A stretch of DNA of 43,179 bases from Flavobacteriales bacterium (GCA_947474675.1 CANJKA010000019.1:1-43179); one strand, 5' to 3'. Shown: positions 35,401 to 41,771, numbered from the stretch's first letter. Numbers and translations are program-made. The notes: generated from the letters alone by a model not told the origin.

Positions 35401-35770
35401 AATTACTACTTTTAATCAAATGATCGATGAGGGTGTTTCAGTCCCCGTTAATAATTTGTTTTTTGAATTTGGTAAATTCAATATTTTACCTTTATCAATT
35501 CCTGAATTAAAAAGAATAGCATTAATCATAAAAACCAATAATTTAAAAGTTGAAATCATTGGACATACAGACAATATTGGTGATGATAAGAGTAACCTAT
35601 TTTTATCTGATTTAAGGGCTAAATCGGTGAAAGATTTCTTGATAAATGAAGGTTGCGACGCTTCTTTGTTGACCCCTATTGGATTTGGATGTTCTCAACC
35701 GTTGACTACAAATGAAACTGAAGAAGGTAGAGCAAAAAACAGAAGAGTTGAATTGAAATTTATTAAATAG
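32468..35770 (+). CDS. OmpA-family protein with helical repeats, DUF2135, PD40 propeller and OmpA domain (PorE-like architecture)
   Basis: 1,100 residues. Signal peptide 1-21. Residues ~25-390 are helical and include four degenerate repeats with an 'F...YPDA/YPKS/YPNH' core. Residues ~404-540 are DUF2135 ('ISLLWNNYNDLDLHCIDPNG', 'NIYWEKGTAPEGIYKI'). Residues ~615-890 hold PD40/WD40-like blades ('YSPIISADNKYIYFCGN', 'HPDMKTLYFSSDGLGGMGKY'). Residues ~894-970 resemble a carboxypeptidase regulatory-like fold. Residues ~988-1100 are an OmpA C-terminal peptidoglycan-binding domain ('FFEFGKFNI', 'VEIIGHTDNIGDD', 'SDLRAKSV'). TPR-propeller-CRD-OmpA is the layout of the T9SS component PorE, but DUF2135 is extra, so I call it PorE-like only. 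It probably ties a surface complex to the cell wall. Divergent from the kinase at 30219-32084. Confidence 0.9.
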   Translation: MKKKITVFIILLISSDFLFGQSSYLKLIEKGKYAKVEKKINKAMIKEPKSVELNFAMAILLINRKYSGYNASKSYEYLTVSKNIHSNIFDDKSLKSLNKIPINLDIFYNYTDTICRYALDDAIAVNSVEIFDRYIDFYKNSPVKYIEKAITYRFIAAFTIAMSENTVESFQFFISKYPDAPQLKQATIKRNALAFEIVKQNNNIPDYKEFTVKYPDAIEISEAWIRIHDLAYTLAESVNTASSFKTFIDEYPKSKQFTKAVSLYEEKQFLENTVVGDWESYKSFIMNYPNHKWNTAAIDSIVQLGISLNNVKALKYSVLNCSKSQKDQLIPKYYSIISKDGELSTLETFKTEFADYYQTILSFNTDYECALMARDIGLSSSMDKAESNDEDELNKRLKREGAKTGSIQISLLWNNYNDLDLHCIDPNGEEIYFENPTSSSKGELDVDMNANGPESNQPVENIYWEKGTAPEGIYKIMLNHYSNHGCGYGCKDPTNYFIRIKYNNTIKEFRGSISHQGNSRFNKKLIFSFNFKNIPFGDVELTLDNTEKLNTYIKKSGDKELAFVALQRLISKDLLTKNWSNAIVKINNLKPYFYENKKVDDLIDIISKNSDNSIKIHPIASINSIEGGEYSPIISADNKYIYFCGNSRNDNIGLEDIFYSHHDGIKWSAPIILSSLSHPETNDAPMGISTDRTSIIQFVNGKLGISNKTSENWSEINYFPESINSGNWSGDAMISSDGNALIFSSVRSTNYNYSDELLEEYHASNNYFSDIYVSLKNGDNWLPPINLGLNVNSFYSERSPFLHPDMKTLYFSSDGLGGMGKYDVFKSTRLADSCWNCWSKPINLGKEINTEESDWGYKISTDGENAYFSKKKSANENEDIFSLNLPSHLRPDFVATVSGKLLDKQNKPISAEIKWEDLQTGKSVGQSKSDPTDGSYFIVLPLGKIYGYYIDKNEYFPLSNNLDLRTNNSPIQLSSDITITTFNQMIDEGVSVPVNNLFFEFGKFNILPLSIPELKRIALIIKTNNLKVEIIGHTDNIGDDKSNLFLSDLRAKSVKDFLINEGCDASLLTPIGFGCSQPLTTNETEEGRAKNRRVELKFIK

Positions 35771-35814
35771 AATCACATTGATTTGTTAATGAATGTGATT
35801 AGACAGTTTTTTTT
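35771..35814 (+). terminator. Possible terminator of the OmpA/PD40 gene
   Basis: A 9-bp inverted repeat (35771-35779 with 35792-35800) directly after the stop codon, followed a few bases later by eight T residues (35807-35814). The stem is AT-rich and the U-tract is offset. Confidence 0.45.
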
Positions 35815-35885
35815 GTTTAATTTCAAGTAACAAATATAGATTTTTTATTTTTAGATTATGACTAATCCCCAACTTTTGGTATTGA

Positions 35886-35994
35886 TCCCCTTCTTGTCTC
35901 GAAGCAAAAAAAACTTTATAAAAACAAAAAGCTCTGCAAATTTGATACTTGCAGAGCTTTTCTGATTCCCGCAGCCATACGAGACTTGCGGTCC
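35886..35994. repeat. Right copy of the direct repeat, running into tRNA-Asp
   Basis: Bases 35909-35970 are identical to 8242-8303. The similarity continues with gaps to 35994, which lies inside the acceptor stem of tRNA-Asp (3' end at 35989). Same orientation as the left copy; the two enclose about 27.6 kb. Confidence 0.85.
35927..35961 (-). terminator. Terminator of tRNA-Asp
   Basis: Perfect 13-bp stem (35927-35939 with 35949-35961), 9-nt loop, then a U-rich stretch on the minus strand. It lies 28 nt beyond the tRNA-Asp 3' end. Same hairpin as at 8260-8294. Confidence 0.75.
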
Positions 35995-36062
35995 GGACGA
36001 GACTCGAACTCGCGACCTCCGCCGTGACAGGGCGGCATTCTAACCAACTGAACTACCGAACC
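35989..36062 (-). tRNA. tRNA-Asp (anticodon GTC)
   Basis: 74 nt. The acceptor stem GGTTCGG pairs with CCGGACC, allowing one G-U. The anticodon stem CCGCC/GGCGG encloses CTGTCAC, anticodon GTC. The T arm GCGAG-TTCGAGT-CTCGT is normal. Discriminator G; CCA not encoded. Confidence 0.97.
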
Positions 36063-36169
36063 AATATTTTATAAGCCCTAAGCCCTTTCGAAAACAATCG
36101 AACTTTTAAATTATCCTAAGATGTATTTAAAAGTGAAATACTGTGTGTGCTTTACGTTTAAAGCGTGTG

Positions 36170-36199
36170 CAAAGATAAGTATTTATTTTTGATTTACAA
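36170..36199 (-). promoter_or_regulatory. Promoter upstream of tRNA-Asp
   Basis: Minus-strand TTG (36197-36199), 19-nt spacer, TATCTTTG (36170-36177): an exact match to the Bacteroidota consensus, about 108 bp upstream of the tRNA 5' end. Confidence 0.65.
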
Positions 36200-36263
36200 T
36201 CACTTTTTAAATTTATTTTTAATTTAATTAGTGACTCTCTCATTAACTGACACTTACAATTAG

Positions 36264-36337
36264 TGATCCCGTTTGGATTCGAACCAAAGACCTGCTCATT
36301 AGAAGTGAGCTGCTCTATCCAGCTGAGCTACGGAACC
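36264..36337 (-). tRNA. tRNA-Arg (anticodon TCT)
   Basis: 74 nt. Acceptor GGTTCCG/CGGGATC with G-U pairs; anticodon stem GCTCA/TGAGC encloses CTTCTAA, anticodon TCT, reading AGA. Discriminator A; CCA not encoded. Confidence 0.96.
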
Positions 36338-36362
36338 GTTTGTTATTTCAAAACTTAAAATG

Positions 36363-36389
36363 AAAAAAGGGAATGATTACTCATTCCCT
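36363..36389 (-). terminator. Terminator after tRNA-Pro
   Basis: A 9-bp stem (36368-36376 with 36381-36389) and a tetraloop, followed on the minus strand by six U residues. It begins only 4 nt beyond the tRNA-Pro 3' end and would separate it from tRNA-Arg. Confidence 0.8.
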
Positions 36390-36392
36390 CAG

Positions 36393-36467
36393 TCGGGGTG
36401 GCAGGATTCGAACCTGCGACCTCCTGGTCCCAAACCAGGCGCGATAACCGAGCTACGCTACACCCCG
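36393..36467 (-). tRNA. tRNA-Pro (anticodon TGG)
   Basis: 75 nt. Acceptor CGGGGTG pairs fully with CACCCCG; anticodon stem CCTGG/CCAGG encloses TTTGGGA, anticodon TGG. Discriminator A; CCA not encoded. Confidence 0.97.
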
Positions 36468-36526
36468 AATAAATTCGGCTTTCATTTTATTTGCTTAACT
36501 CTAGAACGTTTCCTAGAAAGCGAGTG

Positions 36527-36556
36527 CAAAGATAACTATATTTTCTTAATATGCAA
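36527..36556 (-). promoter_or_regulatory. Promoter of tRNA-Pro
   Basis: Minus-strand TTG (36554-36556), 19-nt spacer, TATCTTTG (36527-36534), 60 bp upstream of the tRNA 5' end. Exact consensus for the phylum. Confidence 0.65.
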
Positions 36557-36576
36557 GCATTATTAAAAAAAGATTG

Positions 36577-36663
36577 TGGAGGAAGCGGGATTCGAACCCG
36601 CGGTACAGTTACCCGTACGTCAGTTTAGCAAACTGGTGGTTTTAGCCACTCACCCATCCCTCC
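36577..36663 (-). tRNA. tRNA-Ser (anticodon GCT)
   Basis: 87 nt class II tRNA with a long variable arm. Acceptor GGAGGGA/TTCCTCC; anticodon loop TTGCTAA gives anticodon GCT, reading AGC/AGT. Two small oddities: position 73 reads as A rather than the usual G of bacterial tRNA-Ser, and the top anticodon-stem pair (27-43) is C-A. CCA not encoded. Confidence 0.95.
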
Positions 36664-36687
36664 GGACGTCTTGTAAAGAACGAGGTG

Positions 36688-36716
36688 CAAAATTAATAAA
36701 AGCATCCGTTTGTCAA
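36688..36716 (-). promoter_or_regulatory. Promoter of tRNA-Ser
   Basis: Minus-strand TTGACA (36711-36716, with the TTG at 36714-36716), 18 nt between the TTG and the -7 box TAATTTTG (36688-36695), 25 bp upstream of the tRNA 5' end. Confidence 0.65.
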
Positions 36717-36757
36717 TGCTTTTTTGCAATTAATATTAAAAAAAAATGAAATTAATT

Positions 36758-37327
36758 TTATTTAACTCCGAAACTACCTAAAGACCAAACTTTTGTAAGT
36801 TCTAGAATAAACAGTAGTATCCACAAATAATTCAATCTTTGTGTCTTGATTTGACTTAATGAATACACAAAAAGGATAATAATACTTGAAAACTCAATTA
36901 ACAAATTCCCTTTCCATGCTCCAATTATTAAAATAGTTATAGGAATAATGACTCCAATTTTAATTTTTATTGATTTATTTTCTTGTGCCGTAAAAATCAT
37001 CCATGTAATTAAACCAATATAATAAAACAATTTAAAAAAATCAGTCCATAAACTTTCTGATAAGTATTGCATGTCTTTCGCTCCTAAAAGCATGCTCCAA
37101 AAGAATTCAGAATGTAAAATATTTAAAACGCCCAAAAGCACAGTTAATAAAACTGTGTATGGGTTTGTTTTACTATAAATTGGTATAAAAGAAAGGGCAA
37201 CAATTAAAAAGATAAACTCATTCAAAGGAAAAGGGAAAATTAATGATCCGCTTATGATGAATTGATAAATTGCAAAAAACAAAATCGTCAATGACGCAAT
37301 ATTTACTGTTTTTCCTTCTTTTGTCAT
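36758..37327 (-). CDS. Small multi-pass membrane protein, function unknown
   Basis: 189 residues made of about six hydrophobic helices with short loops ('TILFFAIYQFIISGSLIF', 'FIFLIVALSFIPIY', 'ITWMIFTAQEN' and others). I recognise no family and no catalytic motif. Its start is one base from the stop of the methionine aminopeptidase gene, so the two are cotranscribed, but such coupling to map does not define a role. Confidence 0.7.
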   Translation of the reverse strand: MTKEGKTVNIASLTILFFAIYQFIISGSLIFPFPLNEFIFLIVALSFIPIYSKTNPYTVLLTVLLGVLNILHSEFFWSMLLGAKDMQYLSESLWTDFFKLFYYIGLITWMIFTAQENKSIKIKIGVIIPITILIIGAWKGNLLIEFSSIIILFVYSLSQIKTQRLNYLWILLFILELTKVWSLGSFGVK

Positions 37328-37328
37328 A

Positions 37329-38108
37329 TTATTTCTTCGCTGCTAAAGCTTCTTCAACGTATTTAAAAGTAGAAAGTACTTCAGGCATTCCGTTTACAAC
37401 TGCTATGTCATGCTCAAAATGGGCACTCGGTTTTCCATCAGCTGTTACAATTGTCCATTGATCTGAAAGTGTAATCACTTTTTCTGTACCTAAATTAATC
37501 ATCGGTTCAATAGCAATTGTTAATCCTTCTTGGATTTTTTTTCCACGTCCTCTTCGGCCATAATTTGCAACTTGGGGATCTTCATGCATTGCACGACCTA
37601 ATCCATGTCCAACTAAATCACGTACAACTCCATATCCATGTTTTTCAGCATGTGTCTGAATAGCCCAACCTATATCTTCAATTCTATTTCCAACTTTTGT
37701 TTGTTCTATTCCTAAATCCAAACATTCTTTTGTTACTTGAAGTAATTTTTTAATTTCTGGTGTAACCTCTCCAACTTCAAAAGTGTACGCATGATCTCCG
37801 TAAAATCCTTCAAACAATGATCCGCAGTCAACTGAAATAATATCTCCTTCGTTCAAGATTCTTTTGGTAGGAATCCCGTGAACAACTTGCTCATTAATAG
37901 AAATACAAAGCGTGTTTGGAAAACCATACAGTCCTAAAAATCCGGGAATCGCATTTTGCGAACGAATATACTCTTCAGCAATTTTGTCTAAATAAAGAGG
38001 GGTAACTCCTGGTTTTACTTCTGCCGCAATAATACCTAATGTTCTACTAACGATTTGAGCTGCTTCTCGCATTATCTCAATTTCTGCTGGTGTTTTATAT
38101 ATGATCAT
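37329..38108 (-). CDS. map: Type I methionine aminopeptidase
   Basis: 259 residues from the ATG at 38108 ('MIIYKTPAEIEIMREA', the usual start of the family); an ATG at 38129 would add seven residues and lies very close to the -7 box at 38146. All five metal ligands are present: Asp94 and Asp105 ('VDCGSLFEGFYGDHAY'), His168 ('GHGLGR'), Glu201 ('AIEPM') and Glu232 ('FEHD'). The substrate-contacting His78 ('VVHGIP') is also kept. The enzyme removes the N-terminal Met of nascent proteins in the cytosol and is a housekeeping gene. Confidence 0.97.
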   Translation of the reverse strand: MIIYKTPAEIEIMREAAQIVSRTLGIIAAEVKPGVTPLYLDKIAEEYIRSQNAIPGFLGLYGFPNTLCISINEQVVHGIPTKRILNEGDIISVDCGSLFEGFYGDHAYTFEVGEVTPEIKKLLQVTKECLDLGIEQTKVGNRIEDIGWAIQTHAEKHGYGVVRDLVGHGLGRAMHEDPQVANYGRRGRGKKIQEGLTIAIEPMINLGTEKVITLSDQWTIVTADGKPSAHFEHDIAVVNGMPEVLSTFKYVEEALAAKK

Positions 38109-38145
38109 GTTTCTATTAAAAAAAGTCATTCTTGTTTTTTTAATA

Positions 38146-38153
38146 CAAAGGTA
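38146..38153 (-). promoter_or_regulatory. Candidate -7 box (TACCTTTG) of map
   Basis: Exact TAnnTTTG on the minus strand, 37 bp before the ATG at 38108. No TTG partner at the right distance. Confidence 0.45.
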
Positions 38154-38224
38154 ATGAAATTAGTTAATTTTATTTTTGGGAATGAAGGTTAGTTCGAATT
38201 ATTCAGTTAATTATGACTGAAAAA

Positions 38225-38258
38225 AGAAAAGCTATCTCACTGAAGAGGTAGCTTTTCT
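38225..38258. terminator. Bidirectional terminator hairpin
   Basis: A 14-bp stem with one G-T pair (38225-38238 with 38245-38258) and a 6-nt loop, flanked by an A-run on the left and a T-run on the right, so it can work on both strands. It probably ends the minus-strand GNAT transcript from 38915. Confidence 0.75.
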
Positions 38259-38450
38259 TTTTTTGATTTTGATCGTTTGATTAGGTGATCGGTAAATTTT
38301 ATAATAAAGTATGTGTCGTTATTTGTGCTTCTGTTTAACTAATGTATTCATATTTTTCCTTTAAAAATTTAAAATAACCTTAATTAAGTTATCTAATGAT
38401 TAAAATGTAGTTTTTAATAATTCAATAGTTTAAACGAAATAAATATTCTT

Positions 38451-38915
38451 TTATTTTATCCATTCAATTTTTATTGCTGATATTTTTGAATTATCCAATA
38501 ACTCATTTGAATTAACAGTAAACTCATTCTTTAAATAAAATTCTAAAGGTGATAAATACAGTTCGCCATTTTTCTTTACCTCATTATTACTTTCGATAAC
38601 CCACCCATTTAATTTTGGTTCTAGTGATTTTAATTTATTAATCAACAGATTACCAAAACCATTTCTTTGAATTTTAGAATCTAAAATAATTAAAAACCAT
38701 TTTTCTTTATCCCTAGAAAAAGTAAAGGACCAACCTTGAATCTGGTTTTTATCATTCAATAGAAAAAAATGAACTTGGTTATTTAATGGTTTTAAATATT
38801 TTTCGAAATCGCTGAAGGCCATAAAGTTTAATGCCATTGGATATTCATTGTTCCACAAATTTCGAAGTGTGTTTTTTTGATCTTTTGTGAGACTTGTTGT
38901 TTTTATTATTTTCAT
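38451..38915 (-). CDS. GNAT-family N-acetyltransferase
   Basis: 154 residues with the GNAT core: 'WSFTFSRDKEKWFLIILDSK' as the central hairpin, then 'IQRNGFGNLLINKLKS' as the acetyl-CoA loop (Q/R-x-x-G-x-G) and helix. The substrate is unknown. A stand-alone gene; the next gene upstream ends 75 bp away. Confidence 0.82.
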   Translation of the reverse strand: MKIIKTTSLTKDQKNTLRNLWNNEYPMALNFMAFSDFEKYLKPLNNQVHFFLLNDKNQIQGWSFTFSRDKEKWFLIILDSKIQRNGFGNLLINKLKSLEPKLNGWVIESNNEVKKNGELYLSPLEFYLKNEFTVNSNELLDNSKISAIKIEWIK

Positions 38916-38990
38916 GTTAAATATACTTTAATCTCTGTCTTTTAATTCTACTTTTGAATCTGTCTTTTTTTAAATTTTCAAATAGATCGT

Positions 38991-39749
38991 TTATATTTTG
39001 CTTTTTTTATTAAAATGAACAAGCACCCCTAGACTTAAATTAACTGGTGAAGACTGAAAATATGAATCATGTATGCCTGTTATAGGAAGTGTTAATCCCA
39101 TTTGACTTGAAAGTGTAAAATAATTTAAAAAATTATAGCGTACAGTTAAAGATAGATCTGACCAAACATAAGTTCTAGCTATAACATTCGTCTGATCTGT
39201 TTTAAAATCTTTAATTCCATAAAAATTCAATAAAAATAGACGCGGCGTAAAAACATAAGTTAAAGGTCCATTTGTTTTTCCAAAATCAGATTGAAGGGTA
39301 TACCTATTATAGTAAAGTGAATTAAAGTCGGAATAATAGGGGGTTGTTGCTGATGAAGAATCTGTAAAAACAGAACCGCCAGTTGCATAACGAGATGAAA
39401 AACCTTGTCCGACTAATAAGAAATATTCTTGAGTAAAACCGTTTTTATTTTTACGATAATAGCCAGTACCAAATTCACCAAAAGAATGTTTATCTATCGT
39501 ATAATTTATTAGAGAATATTCTTTTCTTTTTACACCTAAATTAGTATAATTCAAAAGGATTCCAATTTTATTTGTCAAGGAATAACTTGCTTGAGCGTCA
39601 TATCCATTAGTACTAAGGTGACCACCAATTTGAAGGTCATTTTTCGATTCAAATAAAGGTGTGTTTACAACATTTTGGCGGTATAAACCACATGAAGAAA
39701 ATAGAAAGAAGAATAGGAGGTAAGGGTAATTTTTAGAACTTAATTTCAT
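38991..39749 (-). CDS. Outer-membrane beta-barrel-like lipoprotein, function unknown
   Basis: 252 residues. A lipobox Cys at position 20 ('FFLFSSCGLYR') marks it as a lipoprotein. The rest alternates polar and hydrophobic residues with many Tyr/Phe and Gly ('GIKDFKTDQTNV', 'LSLTVRYNFLNYFTLSSQMG', final 'LSLGVLVHFNKKSKI'), as in small outer-membrane barrels. No family recognised. Its leader resembles that of the gene at 28091-28861. Confidence 0.7.
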   Translation of the reverse strand: MKLSSKNYPYLLFFFLFSSCGLYRQNVVNTPLFESKNDLQIGGHLSTNGYDAQASYSLTNKIGILLNYTNLGVKRKEYSLINYTIDKHSFGEFGTGYYRKNKNGFTQEYFLLVGQGFSSRYATGGSVFTDSSSATTPYYSDFNSLYYNRYTLQSDFGKTNGPLTYVFTPRLFLLNFYGIKDFKTDQTNVIARTYVWSDLSLTVRYNFLNYFTLSSQMGLTLPITGIHDSYFQSSPVNLSLGVLVHFNKKSKI

Positions 39750-39875
39750 ATGTATTTTATTGTTTTTTAAATGTCATATGGACCGCCAAGCAGCCATGAA
39801 GTGAATCGCCATCTTGAAATTCATCGGTGTTGGTGACGTTTTTTGCTCATAGCTTATTTCATAACTACTTCAAAA
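39750..39875 (-). repeat. Leader element, copy 2 (shared with 28862-28980)
   Basis: Non-coding, directly before the start codon at 39749. Its first 30 bp, a central 'gccat..tgaaattcatc' and a distal 'atttcataa' match copy 1 in the same order and orientation. This copy is less AT-rich in its middle than the surrounding spacers. Confidence 0.5.
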
Positions 39876-39949
39876 TAAGAAACAGATCTAAAATTAAGTA
39901 AATAAATAGGAATAATATGGTTTATTTAAAATACAAGCGATAAATTATT

Positions 39950-40360
39950 TTATTTCACACCACCATTTTTAATAAATTCTTTCATTGGTTTCCAGTAATA
40001 TTTTTCCCAACCATCAAAAAGTGATTTCGCTTTGTGTTCAGGGATTCCAGACTGTTCGAAATACAATTTTGTTTTATTATTTTCTAAATCAATATGAAAA
40101 GTGCAAATTGAATAATGATCTTCAGGCCATCCATCTTCTTCAAAATGCCAGGCTTGAACAATTTTTTCTCCTTCAATTAATTCGATGTTATAGCCATGAC
40201 AATAACCATCAAACACACAAAAATCACCTTTAACTTCAGGACTCATTTCAACTTTTGATTGTGTAAAAGCGCTGTGTTTTTCAGCATCCATTATCATTTC
40301 ATACACTTTAATAGGTGAAGTGTTAAATGAAATTGCTTGTTTGATTGTTTTTGTTTTCAT
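39950..40360 (-). CDS. SRPBCC / AHSA1-like protein
   Basis: 136 residues, full length for the AHSA1/START-like fold: 'ISFNTSPIKVYEMIMDAEKH' (first strand and helix), 'GDFCVFDGYCHGYNIELIEG', 'IVQAWHFEEDGWPEDHYSIC', and a long C-terminal helix with 'GWEKYYWKPMKEFI'. The family has a ligand-binding cavity and resembles the C-terminal domain of the Hsp90 activator Aha1; the bacterial role is unknown. It stands 37 bp downstream of a GNAT gene on the same strand. Confidence 0.85.
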   Translation of the reverse strand: MKTKTIKQAISFNTSPIKVYEMIMDAEKHSAFTQSKVEMSPEVKGDFCVFDGYCHGYNIELIEGEKIVQAWHFEEDGWPEDHYSICTFHIDLENNKTKLYFEQSGIPEHKAKSLFDGWEKYYWKPMKEFIKNGGVK

Positions 40361-40397
40361 TTGTTTTTTCTAAATAGGGAATAAAAGTAGAGGGTCT

Positions 40398-40907
40398 TTA
40401 GCAATAATGCAATTCTTTTTCATATAAATTATTCAAAGAAAGTGGCATTTGTTTTTGGCCTACTTTTTCAAAACCAAGATCTACATAGTATTTACATAAT
40501 CTTTCATTTGTTGAATTACAGTCTAACCGGAGAAATGAAATACAATCAGTTAGCATTTCTTGTTCAATTTTTTCAATAATTTTAAATCCAATGTTTTTAC
40601 CTGAAAATTCAGGAAGTACAACCAAAGAGTGAATATATCTTGCTTTTTTCTCTTGTTTCCCCCAATACATTAAATCTTCTTTTGATAGTCGATACATTCC
40701 AATTAATGAAGACGCATCATTTGAAACAAAATAAAATTCCCCGTTTTTAAATCCTTCTTTGATCCATTTTAATTTATCAGCTGGAGGATTAGTCCAATAT
40801 TCCCATTGATCTATTTTTTTTTCGGATAAAAATTCGGCTGCTTTTCGAAGTAAATCTAACGCTGTATTTAATTCACTTGTTTTTGCTTTTTTGTATGTCA
40901 ATTTCAT
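40398..40907 (-). CDS. GNAT-family N-acetyltransferase
   Basis: 169 residues. GNAT features: 'IHSLVVLPEFSGKNIGFKII' (beta4 and acetyl-CoA loop) and 'FLRLDCNSTNERLCKYYVDLGFEKVG' split over the last strands, typical of single-domain small-molecule acetyltransferases. The substrate is unknown. Probably cotranscribed with the SRPBCC gene 37 bp downstream. Confidence 0.87.
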   Translation of the reverse strand: MKLTYKKAKTSELNTALDLLRKAAEFLSEKKIDQWEYWTNPPADKLKWIKEGFKNGEFYFVSNDASSLIGMYRLSKEDLMYWGKQEKKARYIHSLVVLPEFSGKNIGFKIIEKIEQEMLTDCISFLRLDCNSTNERLCKYYVDLGFEKVGQKQMPLSLNNLYEKELHYC

Positions 40908-41000
40908 AGTTGTAGGATCTAAAAAGTCACTTTAATCAAGAGTATTAGTTGATTAACAATGTACTAAGATAAAAATAAAATACAAATAGTATTCAATTAA

Positions 41001-41130
41001 TAATTATTTGGAATAAAATTATTTTGAGGTGCTAGAACGTATAAAACGAATTTTCATTAATTTAGTTATGAATTTAAATTATAATTTCAACCACAGCACC
41101 TCAAAATAAAATAATCCCATTATTCCAAAT
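41001..41130. repeat. Long inverted repeat of about 130 bp between two GNAT genes
   Basis: A perfect 13-bp core (41021-41033 with 41095-41107) is extended outward by an imperfect match of another ~20 bp, giving arms of roughly 35 bp around a 61-bp AT-rich centre. The right arm overlaps the 3' end of the gene at 41120-41632. It could be a terminator with a large loop or a MITE-like insertion; no target-site duplication is obvious. Confidence 0.6.
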
Positions 41131-41632
41131 TAAATTCAAGAATAGAAATACAATATCTTCTGTCTATACAATTATCATTTTCGTTATAAAACTCAGATTC
41201 CATTTTCATGAATTTCTCAAGAATTTTAATGGATTTTATGTTCGTAGAATCTACGTCGGCAGTAATTAAGTCTGATTTTAAAACTGAGAATCCATACTCA
41301 ATTAAGCCGCGAGCTATTTCGGTTCCGTATCCTTTTTTCCAGTATTTTTCTCTTAATTGATATCCAATTTCATTCTGATTTAATTCATTTTTTTGAAAGC
41401 CAGCTCCTCCTATGAAATCATCATTCGTTTTTTCACAGACTGACCAAATATTTTTTTCTCCTTTCGCTTCTAAAGAAATAAGAAGCTTAAGTTCTAAATC
41501 ACTTTCCTGTCTACTCATTACTTCTCGAGGTAAAGGATTCATTGCATTTGGATTACTTTTTAGCTCAAAAAATAATTCCGCATCGGACTCTTTTAGTTTC
41601 CTGATAAACAGTCGTTCGGTTTCAAAAATCAT
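41120..41632 (-). CDS. GNAT-family N-acetyltransferase (RimJ/RimL-like)
   Basis: 170 residues. Begins 'MIFETERLFIRKLKESDAELF', the classic start of the ribosomal-protein/antibiotic acetyltransferase subgroup (Acetyltransf_3). It has 'IGYQLREKYWKKGYGTEIAR' with the acetyl-CoA loop Lys-Lys-Gly-Tyr-Gly, and 'DVDSTNIKSIKILEKF' in the C-terminal half. It probably acetylates an N-terminus or a small amine; the substrate is not predictable. Confidence 0.9.
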   Translation of the reverse strand: MIFETERLFIRKLKESDAELFFELKSNPNAMNPLPREVMSRQESDLELKLLISLEAKGEKNIWSVCEKTNDDFIGGAGFQKNELNQNEIGYQLREKYWKKGYGTEIARGLIEYGFSVLKSDLITADVDSTNIKSIKILEKFMKMESEFYNENDNCIDRRYCISILEFNLE

Positions 41633-41688
41633 TGTAAAATAAAAATAGATTTAGTTAATAAATAGGACTTAAAGAATTAAATATTTTT

Positions 41689-41696
41689 CAAATATA
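41689..41696 (-). promoter_or_regulatory. Candidate -7 box (TATATTTG) of the RimJ-like gene
   Basis: Exact TAnnTTTG on the minus strand, 56 bp before the ATG at 41632. No TTG partner at the right distance. Confidence 0.4.
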
Positions 41697-41771
41697 CTAA
41701 AACTTTAACCTATATTTTTTTAAAATAATACTAACTTATAAATACCATACTCAACTACAAAAACATTTTGT

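Larger units (their letters stand above)
38109..38450. other. Gene-free spacer with promoter box and bidirectional hairpin
   Basis: About 340 bp between map and the first GNAT gene. It holds the -7 box at 38146-38153 and the strong hairpin at 38225-38258. The remaining ~190 bp to 38450 are AT-rich with nothing I can identify. Confidence 0.6.

Noticed and set aside
8328..35885. An integrase or transposase that would mobilise the repeat-flanked locus
   Set aside because: I looked for tyrosine and serine recombinase and DDE motifs in all long frames and found none; mobility is therefore only suggested by the flanking repeats.
38916..41119. Integron attC sites between the small accessory genes
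   Set aside because: The spacers lack convincing paired RYYYAAC / GTTRRRY core sites, and no integron integrase is in the window.
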